A stretch of 63,337 nucleotides of DNA from Candidatus Heimdallarchaeota archaeon (GTDB lineage Archaea; Asgardarchaeota; Heimdallarchaeia; Hodarchaeales; Hodarchaeaceae): NCBI GenBank assembly GCA_011364965.1, contig RDOB01000003.1, forward strand, positions 272,939-336,275, read 5' to 3'. Every line of letters begins with the position of its first letter. Position 1 is the first letter of the stretch. The position numbers and the translations under genes are program-made. This document shows, piece by piece, positions 26,082-35,213 of this stretch. Under the pieces are notes generated by a model. It was given only the letters and a program-made list of their open reading frames with translations, was not told the DNA's origin and made no database searches.

Positions 26082-27362
26082 ATGAGTATTTTGTTGTTAC
26101 AAATGCAAATCAAGTTCTTTCCGAAAAAGATTGGCCATCTCGTCAATTATCCACTTTTTGGTTTAATTTTTTCAGTTTTAGCCAACTTATTATTACAGAT
26201 GGTCGTATCGCTCCTTTATTTCAACCCAGTTGATTTTGTATTACAATTTGAAGCCGCAAAAGCGATCTCACGAGGAGCGGTACTCTATAGGGATATTGAT
26301 TCGATAATAATTGATAATACAATTCTTCCCCGTCCTCAATATCCGCCATTGTACTTATACACATTATCAATGCTAATAACCTTAATCCCTATTGAAAACT
26401 TTCCGTGGCAAATGGTAAAAATATTTTTAGTTATCATTAATATTATAACTGGGCTTTTAGTATATCAAATCATCTTAAATATTTTCAAAAATCATTCAAA
26501 AAAATATCTCATTGCTTTACTTGGTCTTAACTGGTTCTTACTTAATCCATCTACGTTAGGTATCGTTTTTGGCGGTTATCATGACAATTTCATGATGATG
26601 TTTGTTTTAGGAGGATTTTTATTCTTTTTAAAACAAAAATTCAAATTTACAGGTGTTATGTTTGGTTTGGCATTACTTGTGAAACCAATTGCAATAATAT
26701 ATATGTTGCCTTTGTTCATGTGGGGAATCAAAGAAAATTTTAGACAAATCGTTGAGATATGGGGATTTTCAGCCGTAATTTTCTTATTGGGAGCATTACC
26801 ATTTTTATTGATATCACCTGTGGAATTTCTAACAGATGTTTTCCTTATCCATACAATAAGACCAGACCCAAGTATGTCCATTTATGCATATTTACCATTA
26901 AATATCTCAACAGGACCAGTATCTTTTCTAATTCAAGGTTTTTTGATAAGTATACTCATTCTTTATACCAAAATAAGTTTTACTGCTTTCAATAAAGAAG
27001 AATCTTTAAAACTGGTTCTTCCACTTTTTACTCTCTTTTTAATAACAAATCGGATTCTTTATCCTCATTATATTCCATTAATTTTCCCCTTTTTTACATT
27101 CAACCTACTTTTTTTGATATTTCAATCGACTCATCCACGACGTCCTAGATTTGTTTCTGGATTAATTCTAGGACTTGGATTAGTTTACGCAGGATATATA
27201 TCTTGGTCGATAATTTGGGCTATTGATACATATGCTAGTTTCTATTCAAACCCATATTTTCTATATAGTGCTCTTCTCTGTATTTTAGGACTTCTTATTA
27301 TCTTTTTATGCTCATTAGGTGTAATAATTATCGAGAAAAAAGAGTTAGAGGTGATCATATGA
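26082..27362 (+). CDS. GT-C (DUF2029/GT87-like) polyprenyl-sugar glycosyltransferase
   Basis: 426 residues with about 10-12 membrane helices. After the first helix the outside loop holds the likely catalytic Asp (PVDFVLQFEAAKAI, D51) and the block LPRPQYPPLYLYTLSML, the pattern of mannosyltransferase-like GT-C enzymes that use dolichyl- or polyprenyl-phosphate sugars. The large helix-rich remainder has RPDPSMSIYAYLPL and RILYPHYIPLIFPF. Its role is probably transfer of mannose or another hexose to a lipid or glycan outside the membrane. Its last bases overlap the rhomboid start (ATGA). Confidence 0.75.
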   Translation: MSILLLQMQIKFFPKKIGHLVNYPLFGLIFSVLANLLLQMVVSLLYFNPVDFVLQFEAAKAISRGAVLYRDIDSIIIDNTILPRPQYPPLYLYTLSMLITLIPIENFPWQMVKIFLVIINIITGLLVYQIILNIFKNHSKKYLIALLGLNWFLLNPSTLGIVFGGYHDNFMMMFVLGGFLFFLKQKFKFTGVMFGLALLVKPIAIIYMLPLFMWGIKENFRQIVEIWGFSAVIFLLGALPFLLISPVEFLTDVFLIHTIRPDPSMSIYAYLPLNISTGPVSFLIQGFLISILILYTKISFTAFNKEESLKLVLPLFTLFLITNRILYPHYIPLIFPFFTFNLLFLIFQSTHPRRPRFVSGLILGLGLVYAGYISWSIIWAIDTYASFYSNPYFLYSALLCILGLLIIFLCSLGVIIIEKKELEVII

Positions 27363-27958
27363 AAAAATACGATCTATACGGATGGGGTCAAGCCATACCT
27401 TCTTCTTTTGCTACAATCAGTATTTCTATTTTTCTTCTGCTCATATACATACTTGGAATTTTAATCCCTCCCCATTCAATATTAATAACCTCTTTTGACA
27501 TTTTAAAGGTATTTGGGTTTTCTGAAGAAGTTTTAACAGGAGAAATATATCGTTTAATTACATCGATATTAATACACGGCAATATTGTACATTTGTTGAC
27601 AAATATCTTATTTTTAATAATATTTGGTCTGCGACTTGAAGAATTAAAGGGACCTTGGATTGTTTATTTTATCTTTATTATTAGTGGTTTAATAGGTAAT
27701 CTTGGATCCTTGCTATGGCTTTTCTTCGGTATCAATTTTTTGTCATTTGGATCCTCTGGGTCAATTTTTGGCCTATTTGGAGCACTTATATTTATTTTGA
27801 GAGGAAAATCTAAAGGAGAACAAAGAAAAATGCTATTTCTGAGTATATTTTTCTTCTCTTTGACAATAGGACATAATACAAATATTATATCACATGTTTT
27901 TGGGTTAGTAAGCGGTTATTGCACAATGATGGGAATAAAAGAAAAACGACGTCCATAA
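27359..27958 (+). CDS. rhomboid family intramembrane serine protease
   Basis: 199 residues and six membrane helices, the core rhomboid size. L1-loop and TM2 residues LIHGNIVHLLTN are present, the nucleophile motif GSSG (S133) sits in TM4, and the catalytic His is H179 in NIISHVFGLVSG. It cleaves membrane-anchored proteins within the bilayer. ATG at 27359 has GAGGTGAT just upstream and overlaps the glycosyltransferase stop by four bases; longer in-frame starts are not needed. Many membrane-anchored surface proteins in the window would be possible substrates. Confidence 0.9.
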   Translation: MKKYDLYGWGQAIPSSFATISISIFLLLIYILGILIPPHSILITSFDILKVFGFSEEVLTGEIYRLITSILIHGNIVHLLTNILFLIIFGLRLEELKGPWIVYFIFIISGLIGNLGSLLWLFFGINFLSFGSSGSIFGLFGALIFILRGKSKGEQRKMLFLSIFFFSLTIGHNTNIISHVFGLVSGYCTMMGIKEKRRP

Positions 27959-27966
27959 GAATATAC

Positions 27967-29568
27967 CTAATCAAGTTCTGCTAGGAAATCACAGCAGGGG
28001 TATCCATTGGCTTGACATTTAGTCTCACGAACACTCACTTCGTCTTCAACCAGAAGATCTAATCGTCCTCCGATAAATCCAGCCATGAAATCATCAAGTG
28101 TGGTTATTCTGGGGGGTTTCTCAACACCTGGAAATAGAGCAGATAGATCAACAGTTGAAAGGTCGATACCTGAGGTTGCAGCACTTTCCCAAACTTTAAA
28201 AATTGCAGATTCATCATCAATTATCTCTACAGTTACTTCTCCATGAATTCGCGTTTGTTGTCTACCAGGAGCGCTGAAATAGTACCCTAATACTTCACAG
28301 GCTTGAGAAAATTCCATAGGAAAGGTATATCCCAAGTTGCGTCTATGGATAATCCGACTAATTGAGCCTACATCCTCTAACATTTGCCCATAATTTTGTC
28401 CTGCATAGGCGAGTAGAGTGGAATTAAATGGATCAGAGAATTTAACTGAGGTAAGAATGTGTTGCAAAGTGGAGATATGAATATAGTCTCCCATACCGGG
28501 CCGCATGATTCGTCTGAATAGGATAGAATCAAACATGTTTCTAGAAATAGTGGCCAAAGAAAGCTCAAATCTTAATCGATCGTTTTGAGAGAAGAATTCC
28601 TCGGTTTTAATATTTGAAGCGCTATAGTGATCCGAGGTTTCTCCTAGACGAATATCAAATTCACAATAATCATCTCCAAGTCCACAACATTTAGTTTCTA
28701 CGACAGAAGCTATTTCTCCTAGTGTGACCTCCAGTAATCCCGATATCTCGCCAGCGAGAAAACCACATACATCCTGACCTATTTCCTCGTTGCGTACAGC
28801 ATGCGCAGAACCATGAACTTGTAGTGTAGCATGATAATCCGATAGTTGAGTAAAATCGAGATCTGTTGCAACATTCGAAGCCATAGGGTTTGGACCATAA
28901 AGAACCTTGAATCCCTTCAACATCTCTCGAAAACGTTCTTTCATTCTATGAGTAGACATAATCTTAGGATTATAACGATGAATCCAAGATTGAGCAGCCC
29001 CAAATTTACCTGCTAACTCTCCAGAACGAAATAAGTGGCTTTTTGCTCTTGGATTAATTGCCAATAAAGAAGTTACAATAGACTGTAAATGACCAATATG
29101 GACATAATCTCCGACTGATGGCCTCGTAACATCCTCCAGTTCTTCTACATCTAATAATTTCTCGGAAACAGTTATTATAGAAAGTTTACGCCAACGATCA
29201 CGGTCTGCTTCGCTTGCTTTTACACCTGCTTCAATAAGTTTATTGAATAGGAAGTTAAAGAGGTCATATTGATCTGCAGAAAACATGGAAGAGGTATCAG
29301 TATCCATAGAAGTGAAACCTGAAAACATAGAGGCAGCTTGAGTTGCAGAGAGGGCCACTTCATTATTATACAAAACATGTGGAACATTTCTGACACTGTA
29401 CTTCCCTGCGATTTCAGGATGCTCGGAAGTATCAATTATAGTAATCGTAGCGCCACCTTGACTGGTGTCTACGATTCGTTTTAGGTGTTTTTCCACAGGT
29501 TTGCACAAAGCACATTTAGGCCCCTTAAAAAGAATTATGTTCACCGCTTCGGTCATATTTCGTCCCAT
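27967..29568 (-). CDS. thioredoxin/glutaredoxin plus two V4R domains
   Basis: 533 residues. Residues 10-95 are a thioredoxin-like unit with C19-A-L-C22 and a cis-Pro segment RNVPHVLY. Then come two related units of about 200 residues, each ending in a V4R-type motif: GEISGLLEVTLGEIASVVETKC (split; about residues 270-290, with CCGLGDDYCEFDI) and GGRLDLLVEDEVSVRETKC with NGYPCCDF at the very end. V4R (vinyl-4-reductase) domains bind small hydrophobic molecules and share a fold with the TRAPP subunit Bet3. The paired Cys at the end of both V4R units suggest metal or thiol chemistry. It could be a redox-linked sensor for aromatic or lipid ligands. It is convergent with the rhomboid gene. Confidence 0.75.
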   Translation of the reverse strand: MGRNMTEAVNIILFKGPKCALCKPVEKHLKRIVDTSQGGATITIIDTSEHPEIAGKYSVRNVPHVLYNNEVALSATQAASMFSGFTSMDTDTSSMFSADQYDLFNFLFNKLIEAGVKASEADRDRWRKLSIITVSEKLLDVEELEDVTRPSVGDYVHIGHLQSIVTSLLAINPRAKSHLFRSGELAGKFGAAQSWIHRYNPKIMSTHRMKERFREMLKGFKVLYGPNPMASNVATDLDFTQLSDYHATLQVHGSAHAVRNEEIGQDVCGFLAGEISGLLEVTLGEIASVVETKCCGLGDDYCEFDIRLGETSDHYSASNIKTEEFFSQNDRLRFELSLATISRNMFDSILFRRIMRPGMGDYIHISTLQHILTSVKFSDPFNSTLLAYAGQNYGQMLEDVGSISRIIHRRNLGYTFPMEFSQACEVLGYYFSAPGRQQTRIHGEVTVEIIDDESAIFKVWESAATSGIDLSTVDLSALFPGVEKPPRITTLDDFMAGFIGGRLDLLVEDEVSVRETKCQANGYPCCDFLAELD

Positions 29569-30000
29569 AATTTAACTTCAATGCCAGATTTCGCTAATCG
29601 ACACAAGAAGATTTTAGATTTTTGAGATGAAGATTATTCTCCATCTTTGAACTCTTATAAGATATATTTGTCTATAAATCTAATTAAGATTTCGTAATTT
29701 CCCTAGATTGTTTCTCCTTGCTTTCTCTCTTCTCGGTTTAAATGATGTTAGTATTTCAAGGATAGAAAAAATTGGCGACTACTTAGTTGATCGTCTTAAA
29801 AAACCTCTTAGATCACTCATTTTGTTTAAGGGGCTGTAATCCTCACTTCATTACGGAAGATTAGATGAGAAATATCAATGAAGACAATAGCTCATTGCCA
29901 AGCTGTTCCTTGATAAGATCTAAAAATCCCGAGACTTTCAATAGATAATTATGAAATTTGCAAGTCTTGCTACTATTTGTAGAAAAATTAATTCTTAATG
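29569..30000. other. upstream region of the thioredoxin-V4R gene
   Basis: AT-rich spacer. Short open stretches occur on both strands (for example a 43-codon plus-strand frame near 29706-29840 ending LILFKGL, and a minus-strand one ending LLSSLIFLI), without ribosome sites. They may be debris of lost genes. The V4R gene promoter should be in its left part. Confidence 0.35.
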
Positions 30001-30498
30001 TCAGAAAATTAACTTACTAAAAAATTTATGTACTGTTAGGGGGAGTACCGACAGGTTTCGGGGAGTTTCATGTTGAAATAGATGAAAGAAGGTACCATTA
30101 TGTAATATGGGATCCGCATTGACTTTGATAGAATCATTTCTTTGCTTATATCCATCATTTGCCTCAATAATTAAGTTGATTTCTCCATTCGAAATCCTAG
30201 TTGTATTTAAGTAATATATAATATATCCAATAGAATAAGAAATCACGGTTAACCCAGAATCTTGAGAATAAGTGTATAATGAATAAGCAATTTCCTCTCC
30301 ACGCTCTGTATTTGCTTCAGTCCAATAAAGTCTAACTATTCCTGATAAATTATATCCATTGTCAGGATATAGTCATCTAATATCAGGTGCATGACATCCA
30401 GTGGACGATTGGGGTAGATTTATTACTGGAATTACATTTAAAGAAAGTAAAAAAGAAATAAGTACAAGAGAAGAAAATTCTTTATTTGATATTTCATC
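30001..30498 (-). pseudogene. broken secreted surface-protein fragment (Ig/FnIII-like)
   Basis: On the minus strand one frame reads a hydrophobic, signal-peptide-like start (LVLISFLLSLNVIPVINLP), then PDIR, an in-frame TGA at 30373-30375, then LYPDNGYNLSGIVRLYWTEA and SYSIGYIIYYLNT, ISNGEINLIIEANDGY. This is the pattern of the Ig-like repeats that sit beside S8-type peptidases and surface proteins of archaea (LYPNGGE...SG.V.I.W.A). The frame ends at a TGA at 30001-30003. No normal start codon precedes the signal-like segment. The rest of the original protein is absent, so this looks like a decayed gene end. Confidence 0.5.
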
Positions 30499-30622
30499 TA
30501 AAAGTAAGAAGACACTATAATAATAATGTACTTTCTTGTAAGAATATCGAAAAAAGAATTGCCTTAATCCTAAATACTAAAATCAATCTTTTAGATTGAA
30601 CCACACTAAATAGATTATAATG

Positions 30623-30635
30623 TTTATATTAAAAA
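30623..30635 (+). promoter_or_regulatory. TATA-box-like element before the hypothetical gene at 30657
   Basis: TTTATATTAAAAA centred about 30 bases before the ATG, and no ribosome site before the ATG, so a leaderless transcript is likely. Confidence 0.4.
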
Positions 30636-30656
30636 CCACTTAGATGGCTGTCGAAC

Positions 30657-31400
30657 ATGGAAATTGAAAAATTTTCTGAATCATTTCTTGAAATTAAAAA
30701 CCCCACAGTATTAGAGGTTTACCAAGGGTATTTAATCTCCGGTAAGCTGAGAAAAAAACCCAGGATAGTATGGATTAATAAGCAGAATGTTGATGGATTA
30801 ACAGAAATAGCAAAAATAGTAGCAATTGAAACAGCTTTTCATGGAATCCTTTCTTTCATACCAGGAGGATCATTTGCTTATCGATTACTTAAAGATCAAA
30901 TTGGATATCCTCCTCGCTATAATGTAATTATGGAACCAGATTTTTATAGAGTGAAATATACTGTTATAACTCTTGATGGTAAAGGGGAACCAAAAGGAGT
31001 CGTAGATGGCTTACTGCAAGGAGTTGATTCTGTTGCTAAATTAGCTTTTGATACGGGCTCGAAAGCAGGTGGAATTTTGAAAGATTTGTTCAAAGGAGAT
31101 AAAATTCTCAAGCAAAAGGAAGAGATACCTTCCAAGGAGGAAGAGATTCTCGGATTTACTTATATTAGATTTGAAGACATAGTTACGCTCACACGGAATA
31201 GTATTATAAGGAAAAAACTTTCTGAAACTCCTTCAAAGTCAATGAAGCTTATAAAGAAAACAACAGCTGACTTATTGCCTCCAGTTGTCTTGAACTTCAA
31301 AACAACTGAAAATGAAAAAGCTATTACATTCCTAATGGCATTAAAGAAGTTGGGATTTCAAGTTGATTACTCGGAGTCACTCCTTGAGGAAATTCGATAA
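30657..31400 (+). CDS. hypothetical protein with a Gly-rich hydrophobic segment
   Basis: 247 residues, not recognised. Residues 1-100 look beta-rich (VLEVYQGYLISGKLRKKPRIVWINK; YRVKYTVITLDGKG); the middle carries a helix with GLLQGVDSVAKLAFDTGSKAGG; the C-terminal 60 residues are alpha/beta and basic (KSMKLIKKTTADLLPPVVLNFKT...). No clear membrane helix or catalytic motif. A strong TATA-like element and absent ribosome site suggest its own leaderless transcript. It is convergent with citF, only one base apart. Confidence 0.5.
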   Translation: MEIEKFSESFLEIKNPTVLEVYQGYLISGKLRKKPRIVWINKQNVDGLTEIAKIVAIETAFHGILSFIPGGSFAYRLLKDQIGYPPRYNVIMEPDFYRVKYTVITLDGKGEPKGVVDGLLQGVDSVAKLAFDTGSKAGGILKDLFKGDKILKQKEEIPSKEEEILGFTYIRFEDIVTLTRNSIIRKKLSETPSKSMKLIKKTTADLLPPVVLNFKTTENEKAITFLMALKKLGFQVDYSESLLEEIR

Positions 31401-31401
31401 G

Positions 31402-32952
31402 TCAATTCTCCATCTGATAAATCACATCCAAGTGCGTTCCATCTCGATATTCAACTAAGCTTACTATTTTCTCTGTTAGATTGGCATTAGCTGGTGCAAC
31501 AAGACTCTCCGCTTCATCCTTCAACTGTTCAATTGATCTAACTGCAATCCCTCCCTCTTTAAGTCGCTTAATCAGTTTTTCACGCTTAGGGGTCAATTGA
31601 TGATTGATTGCAACTCCAGATTCCGTGATGATTATGTCTACGCTATCTCCTGGAGTAGATACAGTAGTTACAGAAGATCGAATTGTAGGAACTTTACGTG
31701 CCAACGGAGTAAGAATCATGCTGATCTTTGCACGTGCAGCGTCCTGATGACCTCCAATACCTGAGTTTAATAGACCATTACTGAACGTATTACAATTTGT
31801 GTTGAAATTTACATCTACCTCTGTGGCACCAAGGGCGCTAAAATCAGTATTATTTGCAATACAGCCCTTATTAAATGGATTATAAGCATGGTCGATTGAC
31901 ATCTCAATATGGCGGGGATTGTCTCTCAAAGAGTTAACAGCAGCAAGGTCAAAAGATTGTGCATCATAAATTACATTAAATAAATCAGCTTCAAGTAATT
32001 CAACTGAATTTTTAGCAATTCCGCCAAAAATATAACCCCCTTTGAGATTCTTATCCTCCATTAATTCTTTAAGAAAAATAGCGGAGGCGATCGAGGTTCC
32101 ACCAGCTCCAGCTTGCCAATTAAATCCATTAACAAGAAATCCAGATAACCACATGACATCAACAGCGGTCTGAGCAATTTTAAGACGATCTTCATCGATC
32201 TGGCGACCAAGACTCCCTGTTGCGATTTTATTAGGATCGCCGATATTGTCAACCTCGAGAATTGCATCAACTCTAGAAGAAGGAATACTTACACGAGAGA
32301 GCGGAGACTCAGAAATAGTATCCGTGACTCCAATAACTGTCTTCGCATATAGCGAGTCAGTTTCTAGAGGATACCCAAGACTTCCAAAATTGTGTTTCCC
32401 ATCTATACCATTCAAATTTCCTAAATAATCAGCAGTAGACGCTCCAATAAATGCAATGTCGATATTTAGACTTCCATCTTGCACAGCACGGGCGCGACCT
32501 CCGTGCGACCTCAAAACTGTAGGAATTTCGATTTCACCTTTACTAACAGCGTGACCAATTGGGCCATTCATGCTAGATTCGATCTTTCCGATCACACCAG
32601 ATTCAATATGTTCAATCAAGGGTGCATGAGCTGGAAATAATGCAGTAGATGCAAGGTTGATGTTTTTAATATTATAAGATGCCATGCAATTGATAATCGG
32701 TAAAATGATATTATCGCCTTCCCTAAGTGAGTGATGAAATGAGATTGTTATCCCATTTTTTGGAGAGAGGATTGTAAAGAGTTCATCAATTGAGTCATAG
32801 AATCTACGAGTCTTTCTAGTGACAAAATTTTTCTGATAGGGAGCACAGATCTTCTTTCCTATTATCTTACTGTTATGGATTCCTTTATATGGCCGAATTT
32901 TTGTTCCAAAGACAGAACTAGGAAATTTGCGGCCTAAAATATTTTTTGCCAC
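31402..32952 (-). CDS. citF: citrate lyase alpha subunit (citrate:acyl-carrier CoA-transferase)
   Basis: 516 residues from the GTG at 32952 (an in-frame TTG at 32997 is possible). Strong family blocks: GITISFHHSLREGDN, STALFPAHAPLIEHIESG, SHGGRARAVQDGSL, IDIAFIGASTADYLGN, LNGIDGKHNFGSLGYP, then TPGDSVDIIITESGVAINH and the C-terminal YRDGTHLDVIYQ. CitF swaps the acetyl group on a CoA-type thioester for citrate to make citryl thioester. In bacteria it works with CitE and the acyl carrier CitD; neither is nearby. Instead the divergent neighbour 150 bases away encodes a citryl-CoA-lyase-like protein. Confidence 0.92.
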   Translation of the reverse strand: MAKNILGRKFPSSVFGTKIRPYKGIHNSKIIGKKICAPYQKNFVTRKTRRFYDSIDELFTILSPKNGITISFHHSLREGDNIILPIINCMASYNIKNINLASTALFPAHAPLIEHIESGVIGKIESSMNGPIGHAVSKGEIEIPTVLRSHGGRARAVQDGSLNIDIAFIGASTADYLGNLNGIDGKHNFGSLGYPLETDSLYAKTVIGVTDTISESPLSRVSIPSSRVDAILEVDNIGDPNKIATGSLGRQIDEDRLKIAQTAVDVMWLSGFLVNGFNWQAGAGGTSIASAIFLKELMEDKNLKGGYIFGGIAKNSVELLEADLFNVIYDAQSFDLAAVNSLRDNPRHIEMSIDHAYNPFNKGCIANNTDFSALGATEVDVNFNTNCNTFSNGLLNSGIGGHQDAARAKISMILTPLARKVPTIRSSVTTVSTPGDSVDIIITESGVAINHQLTPKREKLIKRLKEGGIAVRSIEQLKDEAESLVAPANANLTEKIVSLVEYRDGTHLDVIYQMEN

Positions 32953-33102
32953 GCTTGCAACACCCTTTTCTAGTCTGAGAAGACACGAGTAATGCAAACG
33001 AAAAATACTTTGATAGTCTACAAAACCTTATTTTTAATTTTGTTTTATTTACAATTTCAAACAATAAAGAATTTTAAGATATTTTAAGGTAAAGTGTTAA
33101 GA

Positions 33103-33870
33103 ATGGCTGATCCTTGGGAAACGAAAATTACCGAAGTAAAACCAAATAAATTATCTATACGGGGTTATAAATTAGACGATTTAATAGGAAATGTTAGCTA
33201 TACTATGGGGATTTTTTTATTATTAAGAGGAAGATTACCTTCAGAGTCTGAACAAAAAGTCTTTAATGCTATTCTAGTAGCAACGATGGATCATGGCGTC
33301 ACAGCTCCGAGTGCAGTTGCAGCTCGAACAGTAGCATCTTGTGGTGTACCAATCACAACTGCACTAGCTGCAGGAATTCTTGCAGTTGGTGATTATCATG
33401 GAGGAGCTGGAGAGCAGTGTATGAGATATCTTCAAACAATATTATTAAACAAACCTGAGAATCAGAGCTTACCAGAACTCGCAGAAAGGGCTGTAAAAAG
33501 CAGTAGGGAAAGAAAAGAAAGGATCCCTGGATATGGTCACCGTTATCATACAGATGATCCTAGAACAAAAAAATTACTCGAAATTGCAAAAGAATCAAAC
33601 ATAATAGAAAATTATACCACCCTTGCTCTCCTTATAGAGAATGAACTCCAAAAACAATCTGGAAGAATTTTACCTCTAAATGTGGATGGAGCAATTGGCG
33701 CGTTATTAGGAGACATGGGGTTTCCTCCCGAGGTTGGCAAAGCGATATTTGCCATTTCGCGTATCACTGGATTAACAGCACATGTTCTCGAAGAACTAAA
33801 AGAGCGCCCAGTTAGAACAATCATTCCAGAACAAGCGAAATATACTGGACCTCAAAATAAGAAAATTTGA
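33103..33870 (+). CDS. citryl-CoA lyase-like protein (citrate synthase superfamily)
   Basis: About 255 residues, much shorter than citrate synthase (about 370-430), the size of the citryl-CoA lyase branch. The block DHGVTAPSAVAART replaces the large N-terminal part of citrate synthase, followed by GDYHGGAGEQCM and PGYGHRYHTDDPRTKKL, the His-containing active-site segments of citryl-CoA lyases. It should split citryl-CoA to acetyl-CoA and oxaloacetate or run the reverse. Paired with citF it would give a two-protein, CoA-based citrate lyase. ATG at 33103 is favoured; GTG at 33094 is in frame. It is followed by a GMC-like flavoprotein 22 bases on. Confidence 0.85.
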   Translation: MADPWETKITEVKPNKLSIRGYKLDDLIGNVSYTMGIFLLLRGRLPSESEQKVFNAILVATMDHGVTAPSAVAARTVASCGVPITTALAAGILAVGDYHGGAGEQCMRYLQTILLNKPENQSLPELAERAVKSSRERKERIPGYGHRYHTDDPRTKKLLEIAKESNIIENYTTLALLIENELQKQSGRILPLNVDGAIGALLGDMGFPPEVGKAIFAISRITGLTAHVLEELKERPVRTIIPEQAKYTGPQNKKI

Positions 33871-33892
33871 TATAATTTATTCGGGTGATTTT

Positions 33893-35194
33893 TTGCCATC
33901 GAATTATGACAGTATAATTATAGGTTCAGGAATTTCAGGGGCTACTCTCGCAAGACAATTAGTACAAAATGGACAGAAAGTTCTACTTCTTGAAAAAGGA
34001 GGTTACCACAAATTGTTAGGCAATCATCTAGCGATTATAAGGATAGCAGACCGAAAAGGATTTCGCTATACAAAGGAACACCTACTTGTAGCCTCAGGAA
34101 TCACAATAGGAGGATCATCAGTTATCTCTGCTGGTACTGCATACCGTCCGCCTCCAGGATTTTTTAAAAAATGGAGAATAGACTTGGAAAATGAATTAAA
34201 TGAAGCAGAGGAAGAATCAGGAGCAAGAGTCTTACCAGATGAATTAATTGGAAAAGGATCTCTACATCTAATGGAAGCAGGTAACCGTCTAGGACAGAAA
34301 TGGGAACGATTACCAAAATTTATTCATCCAGAGAAATGTAAATCTGGTTGTCCTTCTTGTATGTTGGGATGTAAAAATGGAGCGAAATTCACTGCAAGAC
34401 CAATAATCGAAGAAGCAAAATCTAGTGGCTTAGAAATTCAGAAAAGGAGGATAGATCGCGTAATAATAAGAAACGGAGAGGTTAGAGGGGTAAAACCTTC
34501 ATTAGGACATGAAATTCACGCAAATCGAGTTATAATTTCAGCGGGAGGGATTCATTCTCCGATCATACTTCAACGATCTGGTTTCGAGCAAGCAGGAAAA
34601 AATTTTTTTATGGATCCAATGGTTGTTACCTACGGTATAAGCCCAAAAAAAGAATACCGAACAATAAAAGATAATCCGATGTCTGTGGGATCTTATAAAT
34701 TTCACAAAACTGATGGAATTTTACTTAGCCCGATTGTGGATCCATGGGGTCTATTTCTATTAACCTATGGCTATCAAAAAACACCTTGGGACATCTTGAA
34801 AATTCGTCATTATTTCCGATTAATGGGAATTATGGCTAAAACAAAAGATAGTAAATCAGGAGAAATAAAATCTGGCCGCTTGGGAGTTTCAATTTCCAAG
34901 AAACTTTCAGAAGAAGACAAGAAAAGATTGGAAATAGGTTTTAACCTATCAAAAGAAGTATTGATAGAAGCAGGGGCAAATCCATGCAAAATATTTAGAA
35001 CTTCAATTAGAGGAGCTCATCCAGGTGGTTCTAATAGCATTGGTGACGTCGTTAATTCAGATCTAGAAACTGAAATCCCTAATTTATTTGTATGCGATGC
35101 AAGTGTCTTACCCCACTCTATGGCAAGTCCACTTGTAATTACTTTGATGGCGTTTGCTAAAAGATTAGGAAAACACATAATAAACAGTAGTTAA
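33893..35194 (+). CDS. GMC-type FAD oxidoreductase with a four-Cys motif
   Basis: 433 residues. N-terminal FAD motif IIIGSGISGATLARQ (Rossmann, residues 8-22), GGSSVISAGTAYRPP near 73-87, and at the end CDASVLPHSMASPLVITLMAFAKR, the GMC C-terminal His-containing block. Between them lies a Cys cluster C149-x3-C153-x2-C156-x3-C160 (with GCKNGAKF after it), as in long-chain alcohol-oxidase-like members that may hold an Fe-S cluster. The substrate is unknown; alcohols or sugar-derived compounds are typical. TTG start at 33893 with GGGTGA about 8 bases upstream. It may be co-transcribed with the citryl-CoA lyase gene. Confidence 0.75.
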   Translation: MPSNYDSIIIGSGISGATLARQLVQNGQKVLLLEKGGYHKLLGNHLAIIRIADRKGFRYTKEHLLVASGITIGGSSVISAGTAYRPPPGFFKKWRIDLENELNEAEEESGARVLPDELIGKGSLHLMEAGNRLGQKWERLPKFIHPEKCKSGCPSCMLGCKNGAKFTARPIIEEAKSSGLEIQKRRIDRVIIRNGEVRGVKPSLGHEIHANRVIISAGGIHSPIILQRSGFEQAGKNFFMDPMVVTYGISPKKEYRTIKDNPMSVGSYKFHKTDGILLSPIVDPWGLFLLTYGYQKTPWDILKIRHYFRLMGIMAKTKDSKSGEIKSGRLGVSISKKLSEEDKKRLEIGFNLSKEVLIEAGANPCKIFRTSIRGAHPGGSNSIGDVVNSDLETEIPNLFVCDASVLPHSMASPLVITLMAFAKRLGKHIINSS

Positions 35195-35213
35195 ATCTTC
35201 ATTTTACCTTTAA

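Noticed and set aside
29706..29840. A 43-codon plus-strand ORF (TTG start) in the gap before the V4R gene
   Set aside because: No ribosome site, no homology-like features and a neighbouring pseudogene region; likely chance in AT-rich DNA.
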